A stretch of 5,138 nucleotides of DNA from DAOVQB01 sp023128935. Lineage in GTDB: Bacteria > Eisenbacteria > RBG-16-71-46 > CAIMUX01 > WJJG01. The notes beneath the pieces were generated by a model. It did no database searches, was not told where the DNA came from, and worked only from the letters and a program-made list of their open reading frames with translations. Shown in pieces: positions 1 through 4,591 of the stretch (position 1 is its first letter; every line of letters begins with the position of its first letter). The DNA lies in NCBI GenBank assembly GCA_030628905.1, contig DAOVQB010000258.1, positions 1 to 5,138 on the forward strand. The letters run 5' to 3'. A program made the translations under genes and the position numbers.

Positions 1-183
1 GCGAGCGGCCCCGGAGAGTTTGGCCAGCGCACGTTCCATGGCGGCCGCGTAGGGCCGGGCCGCCTCGGCGCGGGATTGGGCCTTGCGCAGCTTCGCCGCG
101 GCCACCATCTGCATGGCCTTTGTAATCTGCTGCGTGCTCTGCACGGAGCGGATGCGCCGGCGGATCTGCTTCACCGTGGCCAT
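1..183 (-). CDS. atpG: ATP synthase gamma subunit, N-terminal 61 codons (partial)
   Basis: This is the start of the F1 central-shaft subunit, which rotates inside the alpha3beta3 head and couples it to the c-ring. The 61 visible residues match the family N-terminal helix: MATVKQIRRRIRSVQSTQQI is followed by TKAMQMVAAAKLRKAQ and then RPYAAAM. Met24 corresponds to E. coli gamma Met23 (numbered without the initiator), a residue known for its role in coupling. The ATG start at 183-181 gives the usual N-terminus with no extension. A purine-rich GAGAGGAAAG lies about 10 bases upstream and could be the ribosome site, though its spacing is a little long. The gene follows atpA after an 87-bp spacer and is cut by the window edge, so about four fifths of it is missing. 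The identification is firm. Confidence 0.96.
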   Translation of the reverse strand, partial: MATVKQIRRRIRSVQSTQQITKAMQMVAAAKLRKAQSRAEAARPYAAAMERALAKLSGAAR

Positions 184-238
184 GATCTCAGTCTTTCCTC
201 TCTCGTGCCAAAATAGCTATCCGCGTATCTCGGAACAC

Positions 239-260
239 GGGGCCTCCACACTCAGGCCCC
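239..260 (-). other. Intercistronic stem-loop between atpA and atpG
   Basis: A perfect 7-bp GC-rich inverted repeat, GGGGCCT (239-245) and AGGCCCC (254-260), encloses an 8-base loop. It lies about 10 bases after the atpA stop. Reading with transcription, the bases after the stem (GTGTTCCGAGAT) contain no U-tract, so it does not look like an intrinsic terminator. An mRNA-stabilising or processing hairpin is the likelier role, by inference. Confidence 0.6.
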
Positions 261-270
261 TGAATGCCTG

Positions 271-1782
271 CTAGTCCACTTTGAAGTTGGCCTTGAACTC
301 CTTGATGTCGTTGTGGAGGTTTGTCTCTGTCTTCTCCGGAATGTCCTTCTCTTGCTTGATCGTGTTGGGCACCTCCGGGTTCTTCTCGTGCATGTATGCG
401 AGGAACTCCTTCTCGAAGCGCGCGATCGACGCGGTCGGCAGATTATCCAGATAGCCATTGACTCCGGCAAAGATCACCATCACCTGATCCTCGAGATTCA
501 TGGGGACGTACTGGGCCTGCTTGAGCAGCTCGGTCATCTTCTCGCCACGTGTGAGCTGCTGCTGCGTAGCGGCGTCCAGGTCCGACCCGAACTGGGCAAA
601 GGCCTGCAGCTCGCGATACTGAGCCAAGTCCAGGCGCAACTTGCCAGCCACCTTCCTCATCGCCTTGGACTGCGCTTTACCGCCGACACGCGAAACTGAT
701 ATGCCGACATTGATCCCTGGCCGGATACCCGCGTAGAAGAGGTCGCTCTCAAGGAAGATCTGCCCGTCGGTGATTGAGATCACGTTGGTGGGAATGTAGG
801 CCGCGACGTCGCCCGCCTGCGTCTCAATCACGGGGAGCGCCGTCAGACTGCCGCCGCCCTTCTCATCGTTGAGCTTGGCGGCCCGCTCGAGCAGGCGGCT
901 GTGGAGATAGAAAATGTCGCCCGGATAGGCCTCGCGGCCGGGCGGGCGCCGCAACAGCAGGGACAGCTGCCGGTAGGCCACCGCCTGCTTGGAGAGGTCA
1001 TCATAAATGACAACCACATGATCTCCCCGATCCCGGAAGTACTCGCCCATGGCGCAGCCCGCATAGGGAGCGATGTACTGCAGCGGTGCCGGCTCCGAGG
1101 CTCCCGCAGCCACTACCGTCGTGTACTCCATGGCACCGTGCTCTTCGAGCGTCTTGACCACCTGGGCGATGGTCGACTCCTTCTGACCGATGGCCACGTA
1201 GATGCAGTATATGTCGGTGTCCTTCTGATTGATGATCGTGTCGATCGCCAGCGCGGTCTTGCCGGTCTGCCGGTCACCGATGATCAGCTCGCGCTGCCCG
1301 CACCCAATCGGGATCATTGAGTCAATCGCCTTGAGCCCCGTTTGAACGGGCTGATTGACCGGTTGGCGCTCGATCACGTTCGGCGCCCGGCCCTCCAGGG
1401 GCAAGAAATCCTTGTAGGCAATCTCGCCTTTCCCATCCTGCGGTTCCCCTAGCGGGTTCACCACCCGCCCGATCACCGCGGGCCCCACCGGCACACTCGC
1501 CAGCTTGCCGGTTCGGCGCACCATGTCGCCTTCCTTGATCAGTTCGTCCGGACCAAAGAGGACCACGCCCACATTGTCCTCTTCCAGATTGAGCACCATG
1601 CCCTTGACGTCGTTCGGGAAGTCCAGCAGCTCACTTGCCATGGCTTCCTGGAGACCCCAGACACGGGCAATCCCGTCACCCACCTGCAGCACCTGGCCGA
1701 CCGAGGCCATCTCCAACTCGGTCTCGTATTTCTCCAGCTCTTTGCGCAGGATCGAACTGACTTCCTCAGGCTTGAATCCCAT
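271..1782 (-). CDS. atpA: F1F0 ATP synthase subunit alpha
   Basis: This is the non-catalytic nucleotide-binding subunit of the F1 head, alternating with beta. The 503 residues are the usual family length and contain all landmarks. The N-terminal beta-barrel carries MASVGQVLQVGDGIARVWGL from residue 25. The P-loop GDRQTGKT is at 169-176, Walker B VVVIYDD at 256-262, and the segment PPGREAYPGDIFYLHSRLLE at 280-299. The arginine finger is R365 in ISVSRVGG, which reaches into the beta catalytic site. The alpha/beta signature reads PGINVGISVS, with Gly where Ser, Ala or Pro is usual at position two. I chose the ATG at 1782 because it gives the canonical N-terminus MGFKPEEVSSILRKELE. An in-frame GTG at 1848 would add 22 residues of non-family sequence. 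The ribosome site is weak (GGGGG, 9 bases upstream). The stop is TAG. Confidence 0.98.
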   Translation of the reverse strand: MGFKPEEVSSILRKELEKYETELEMASVGQVLQVGDGIARVWGLQEAMASELLDFPNDVKGMVLNLEEDNVGVVLFGPDELIKEGDMVRRTGKLASVPVGPAVIGRVVNPLGEPQDGKGEIAYKDFLPLEGRAPNVIERQPVNQPVQTGLKAIDSMIPIGCGQRELIIGDRQTGKTALAIDTIINQKDTDIYCIYVAIGQKESTIAQVVKTLEEHGAMEYTTVVAAGASEPAPLQYIAPYAGCAMGEYFRDRGDHVVVIYDDLSKQAVAYRQLSLLLRRPPGREAYPGDIFYLHSRLLERAAKLNDEKGGGSLTALPVIETQAGDVAAYIPTNVISITDGQIFLESDLFYAGIRPGINVGISVSRVGGKAQSKAMRKVAGKLRLDLAQYRELQAFAQFGSDLDAATQQQLTRGEKMTELLKQAQYVPMNLEDQVMVIFAGVNGYLDNLPTASIARFEKEFLAYMHEKNPEVPNTIKQEKDIPEKTETNLHNDIKEFKANFKVD

Positions 1783-1833
1783 CGGTCTTCGCCCCCGATT
1801 CCATTGATTTGCCTCTACTCCCACTACCCGGCC

Positions 1834-1856
1834 AGCGGTGGGGAACACCCGCCGCT
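1834..1856 (-). other. Intercistronic stem-loop between atpH and atpA
   Basis: Two 9-base arms (1834-1842 and 1848-1856) pair around a 5-base loop. In the transcript eight of nine positions are Watson-Crick and one is a C/A mismatch. It sits in the 129-bp spacer, about 50 bases before the atpA start. No U-run follows, so it is not a classical terminator. It could affect processing or access to the weak atpA ribosome site. Confidence 0.5.
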
Positions 1857-1911
1857 CGACCTGGACTTCCCGCCAACCTTCTGCTGTACTGAGCGTACCT
1901 GAACGTCCGCA

Positions 1912-2463
1912 TTAGTCGTAAACCGGCACGGTCATCAACGCCTCTTTGATCTCCTCTAAGGTGCGCCTGATGCTGCGATCCATGATGCGGTCTCCGATGC
2001 GCACCATCATGCCACCCAGGATCGAGGCATCTACTCGCTTCACGAGCAGCACCGTCTTGCTTGTGCGCCTCTCCAGCTTCTGGATCAAGATCTGCTCCAA
2101 CGGCTCGGGCAGGCGAACCGCGGTGGTAATCTCAGCGCGAACTATGCCCCTGTGCTCCTCTAGCAGGTCGCGATAGCCCTCGATGATCTGAGCCAGCACC
2201 GGGAATCTCTTCTTCTCCAAGACGAGGAAAAGCAGTTCCACCACCAGGGCATGGACTCGGCCGCCGAAGAGCTCGCTGATGAGTTTGCGCTTCGCAAGCT
2301 CGTCAATTTTCGGGATCGTCAGCAGGCGATGGAACTCAGGATGATCCCGCAGAAGTACACCGATGCCCCGCAGATCCTCTGCTACGGTGTCGAGCAGGTC
2401 GCGAGCCTCGGCGGCTTCGAACAGCGCCCGGGCATAGCGTCTGGCCACCGCTTCACGAATCAT
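1912..2463 (-). CDS. atpH: F1F0 ATP synthase subunit delta (OSCP homologue)
   Basis: Delta sits on top of F1 and clamps the alpha N-termini to the b-subunit stalk, so the head is held while the rotor turns. The 183-residue product is close to the family length (E. coli 177). The N-terminal helical domain begins VARRYARALFEAA, and HPEFHRLLTIPKI (41-53) leads to KRKLISELF. The C-terminal part has the family signature VLLVKRVDASILGGMMVRIG (138-157), followed by DRIMDRSIRRTLEEIKEAL. The ATG at 2463 places the conserved ARRYARALFE at residues 7-16. A GAGG core lies 7 bases upstream (GAGGTGG at 2474-2468). The stop is TAA. The 98-bp spacer to atpF and the 129-bp spacer to atpA contain no gene. Confidence 0.96.
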   Translation of the reverse strand: MIREAVARRYARALFEAAEARDLLDTVAEDLRGIGVLLRDHPEFHRLLTIPKIDELAKRKLISELFGGRVHALVVELLFLVLEKKRFPVLAQIIEGYRDLLEEHRGIVRAEITTAVRLPEPLEQILIQKLERRTSKTVLLVKRVDASILGGMMVRIGDRIMDRSIRRTLEEIKEALMTVPVYD

Positions 2464-2561
2464 CCGTCCACCTCATCCTGCCAGGTCCCCCACTATCTCT
2501 GATCCTGGTCGTCTCGCCACTGGCTGGCCCTCGCGTTGCGTCGCAGGCGGCCTCAGTCTCC

Positions 2562-3053
2562 TTACTCGCTGACGGCATCGAGCTCGTCGACGAAACGCTT
2601 CATCATCTCCTCATGCTTGGGTTCATCGAGGCGTTCCTGCACGGCCTTCTCCGCTGCCTTCAGGGCCAGATCGACGGTTCGCTTGCGCAGGGTCTCCTTG
2701 GCAGACTCCTCCAATAGGCGCACCTCCTCCTCGGCTCTCTCCAGCCGCTGGCGGCGCTCCTCTTGGGCACGATCCTTGATCTTGGCAGCGGCAGCGTTGC
2801 CTTCCGCCACCGCCTCCTGAATCTTCTGGCGAGCCTCGGCCTCGATGTTGCGCAGATGATCCTCGTACTCCCTGCGCAGCACATCAACATGCGTGCGCTG
2901 AGTTTCGATCTCGTCAAACTCGCCCTGGATCTTCACGCGCCTTTGCTCAAGGAAGCCCAGCACACGGCCCCAGGCGTACTTCCTTAGAAGCCAGAGAACG
3001 ATCAGGAACCCGATGACGTGTGTAATCAACAGCTGAAAATCAATCAGCTTCAC
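2562..3053 (-). CDS. atpF: F1F0 ATP synthase subunit b
   Basis: This is the peripheral-stalk subunit: one N-terminal membrane helix, then a long cytoplasmic helix that dimerises and reaches delta. The 163 residues show this layout. FQLLITHVIGFLIVLWLLRKYAW (6-28) is the membrane span, ending in R24/K25 at the membrane edge. Residues 36-140 are almost uninterrupted charged heptad-like helix (for example RAQEERRQRLERAEEEVRLL). The end, ALKAAEKAVQERLDEPKHEEM, resembles the family delta-binding region. Only one b gene is present, so the stalk is probably a homodimer. Translation starts at a GTG (3053-3051), chosen because a strong AAGGAG lies exactly 7 bases upstream and the N-terminus then fits the family. 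An ATG five bases further up is in another frame and hits TGA after two codons. The stop is TAA. Confidence 0.96.
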   Translation of the reverse strand: MKLIDFQLLITHVIGFLIVLWLLRKYAWGRVLGFLEQRRVKIQGEFDEIETQRTHVDVLRREYEDHLRNIEAEARQKIQEAVAEGNAAAAKIKDRAQEERRQRLERAEEEVRLLEESAKETLRKRTVDLALKAAEKAVQERLDEPKHEEMMKRFVDELDAVSE

Positions 3054-3060
3054 GGCATCT

Positions 3061-3073
3061 CTCCTTACTCCTT
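3061..3073 (-). promoter_or_regulatory. Doubled Shine-Dalgarno of atpF
   Basis: In the transcript AAGGAGT is followed directly by AAGGAGA, giving two 7-base near-copies of an anti-16S sequence. The nearer copy (3066-3061) ends 7 bases before the GTG start. This decides the start codon for atpF. The second copy could act as a standby site, or be a duplication with no role. Confidence 0.75.
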
Positions 3074-3087
3074 AGGGAAATCAGATG

Positions 3088-3119
3088 GACGGATGCTCCC
3101 CTCGGTGGGGCTATCCGTC
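3088..3119 (-). other. Stem-loop upstream of atpF
   Basis: A perfect 7-bp outer stem, GACGGAT (3088-3094) and ATCCGTC (3113-3119), encloses a small internal loop, then a CCCC/GGGG inner stem (3098-3101 and 3107-3110) and a 5-base loop. It ends about 35 bases before the atpF start codon. No U-tract follows it. Together with the stem-loop at 3138-3167 it fills much of the atpE-atpF spacer. Confidence 0.65.
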
Positions 3120-3137
3120 GAACCGGGCAGCAGAGAG

Positions 3138-3167
3138 GATCTGTGGCCCCGCGGGGCCGCAGGGATC
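3138..3167 (-). other. GC-rich palindromic stem-loop downstream of atpE
   Basis: The core GGCCCCGCGGGGCC (3145-3158) is a perfect 14-base palindrome. The pairing extends outward through TGT/GCA, with one imperfect pair, to GATC on each side with a 2-base bulge. It lies about 55 bases after the atpE stop. No U-run follows, so I do not call a terminator. A 3'-end block that protects atpE mRNA from exonucleases is a reasonable inference, because the c subunit is needed in many copies. Confidence 0.6.
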
Positions 3168-3220
3168 AACTCTCCTTCCCGGTTACGTTCCCGTCACGAG
3201 CGTTGAGCCTTGACCGCCTC

Positions 3221-3454
3221 TCAGGTGATTTTCCCGGAGAGGATGAAGATGCTCACAAACGCATAGATGGTCAGCGCCTCGATAAAAGCCGCGCCGATAA
3301 TCATCGCCGCCTGGATCTTGTCGGCCGCCTCGGGCTGGCGCCCCATGGCTTCCATCGCGCTGCCTACGGCTCGCCCCAGACCAATGGCCGATCCCAAGGC
3401 CGCTATGCCCAAACCTGCGGGGAGTGCGAACCCCAGGGCAGTCCCTGCATCCAT
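3221..3454 (-). CDS. atpE: F1F0 ATP synthase subunit c (rotor ring proteolipid)
   Basis: Subunit c forms the membrane rotor ring that carries ions past subunit a. The 77 residues make a hairpin of two membrane helices (about 6-34 and 47-73) joined by the polar loop GRQPE (38-42), which contacts gamma and epsilon. The ion-binding carboxylate is Glu59 in GAAFIEALTIYAF. The next residues are Ala60 and Leu61, Tyr64 is conserved, and position 26 is Leu where Na+ rings have Gln. This is a proton-type site. The glycine motif of helix 1 is mixed: G21, A23, G25, G27, A29. The ATG at 3454 has a perfect AGGAGG 7 bases upstream, the best ribosome site in the window, which fits the high copy number of c. 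The stop is TGA, and 93 bp separate the gene from atpB. Confidence 0.97.
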   Translation of the reverse strand: MDAGTALGFALPAGLGIAALGSAIGLGRAVGSAMEAMGRQPEAADKIQAAMIIGAAFIEALTIYAFVSIFILSGKIT

Positions 3455-3461
3455 TCTCGTT

Positions 3462-3467
3462 CCTCCT
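3462..3467 (-). promoter_or_regulatory. Strong Shine-Dalgarno of atpE
   Basis: AGGAGG, inside AAGAGGAGGA, lies 7 bases before the ATG at 3454. It is a full match to the anti-Shine-Dalgarno core and is stronger than the sites before atpA, atpB and atpG, as expected for the subunit needed in the largest number. Confidence 0.85.
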
Positions 3468-3468
3468 C

Positions 3469-3498
3469 TTACTCAGCAACCGTTTACTCAGCAACCGT
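3469..3498. repeat. Perfect 15-bp tandem duplication upstream of atpE
   Basis: TTACTCAGCAACCGT occurs twice without a gap, at 3469-3483 and 3484-3498 on the plus strand. In the transcript the unit is ACGGTTGCTGAGTAA, and the second copy abuts the atpE ribosome site. The two copies are identical, which suggests a recent duplication or one under selection. It lies wholly in the atpB-atpE spacer, in frame with neither gene. Confidence 0.95.
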
Positions 3499-3547
3499 GA
3501 TCTTCTCCAAACACAAGCCTCTATCCTGGCCTGATTCCGAAGCGCTA

Positions 3548-4591
3548 CTATGCCGCCTCGGTTTCCTCCTCATGCTCGTGCGGCAACATCTGCATGATGT
3601 AGCTCGTCGCCAGGAGGGTAAATACCAACGCCTGCACCGTACTCATCAGCAACGCCAACAAAATGAAAGGCAGGTGCAGGGGAATGCCAATGGGAAGCTT
3701 CATAAAAGCCAGAATCGCCACACCCAACATGGCGAAGACACCAAGCAGCGCATCCTCGCCCATGATATTGCCGAAGAGTCGCAGCGACAGGCTGACCGGC
3801 TTGGCGCACTCCCCGATCACGTGAAGAGGAAACATAAGTATGACAAGCGCCCAGCCCATCGGGTCCTGCGGGTCGCCGGCCAGATGCCCAAGGTATTTGA
3901 GCGGTCCGAGACGCCGGATCCCAGTGTATTGCACATAGCAGAAGACGCAGATCGCCAGCGCTGCCGTCGTGCTCAGCACAGCGGTCGGTGACTTCATAAG
4001 CGGAAACAACCCAAAGAGGTTCATACCCCAGATGTACAGGAAGAGCGTGCCCAGGAAGGGCGCATAGCGATTGCCTTCCTTTGGGCCCAGCATGCCTACG
4101 ATCAAGTTGCGAAATCCATCAACGAAGGCTTCGATCACATTCTGCATGGGCCCTGGAACCATGGTCATCTGCCGGGTACCCAATCGCACGACAAGGCAGA
4201 TCAGCCCCGCCACGAGTAGTGCGAAGAACAGGTCCTGGAAGCGGTGCAGGATCTCCATCCAGCGAGGTGCGGTTCCCTCCGGCCCGCCCATGGCCTTGTA
4301 GAGCAGATGAATCAGGTTGGGCAGTTCGGGATGCTCCTCGTGGGAGGCTTCATGATGACCTTCCACGCCAGCGGCACTCTCGCCGGCAACGGGGCGACCC
4401 TGCTGGCCGCCGGGGGCATCTTCAATGGCCCATGCCTGAGTGGGTGCCAAGGGCCCCGCGCTCAGCAGTCCAAGCGAGGCGACAATAAAAAACCCAACCA
4501 AGAATGGAGGAGTCAAGAGTGTCGCACGGAGACTGCAACCTACCTGTCTTCTGTATGCGAAGACCGAAATCGGGGGATAGCCAGAAATCAC
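3548..4591 (-). CDS. atpB: F1F0 ATP synthase subunit a, with signal-like N-terminal extension
   Basis: Subunit a forms the two proton half-channels beside the c-ring. The 347-residue product carries the essential arginine R271 in SLSLRLFGNIMGED, acidic residues E279/D280 just after it, and Q320 in the last helix (TVQALVFTLLATSYI). Membrane helices lie near 119-138, 178-198, 203-223, 246-297 (hairpin) and 303-333. Residues 1-55 look like a signal peptide: basic RRQVGCSLR, a hydrophobic stretch at 25-48, then AWA before IED. A His/Glu-rich segment (77-89) follows, and the C-terminus is HEHEEETEAA. I chose the GTG at 4591 because it overlaps the upstream TGA as GTGA and has GGAGA 9 bases before it. 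An in-frame GTG at 4960 would prepend 123 residues that simply retranslate the AtpI gene in another frame. The stop is TAG. The family call is firm; the start is probable. Confidence 0.95.
   Translation of the reverse strand: MISGYPPISVFAYRRQVGCSLRATLLTPPFLVGFFIVASLGLLSAGPLAPTQAWAIEDAPGGQQGRPVAGESAAGVEGHHEASHEEHPELPNLIHLLYKAMGGPEGTAPRWMEILHRFQDLFFALLVAGLICLVVRLGTRQMTMVPGPMQNVIEAFVDGFRNLIVGMLGPKEGNRYAPFLGTLFLYIWGMNLFGLFPLMKSPTAVLSTTAALAICVFCYVQYTGIRRLGPLKYLGHLAGDPQDPMGWALVILMFPLHVIGECAKPVSLSLRLFGNIMGEDALLGVFAMLGVAILAFMKLPIGIPLHLPFILLALLMSTVQALVFTLLATSYIMQMLPHEHEEETEAA

Noticed and set aside
184..238. An internal promoter before atpG, suggested by the AT-rich patch TAGCTATTTT
   Set aside because: I could not find a convincing pair of -35 and -10 boxes with proper spacing. 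The patch is too weak to call.
271..1848. A 525-residue version of alpha starting at the GTG at 1848
   Set aside because: The extra 22 residues have no counterpart in the family and begin inside a stem-loop arm, whereas the ATG at 1782 gives the canonical N-terminus.
3088..3167. Intrinsic terminators at the spacer stem-loops
   Set aside because: No run of U follows any of the stems in the direction of transcription, and the downstream genes belong to the same complex.
3484..3516. A ten-codon leader ORF (TTG start) ending in the first 15-bp repeat unit before atpE
   Set aside because: It has a poor start codon, no ribosome site and no sign of regulation; a frame this short is expected by chance.
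3143..3991. A 282-residue plus-strand open frame antisense to atpE and atpB
   Set aside because: It has no recognisable domain, is rich in His/Gln/Arg as expected for the reverse of membrane-protein codons, and lies over well supported genes.
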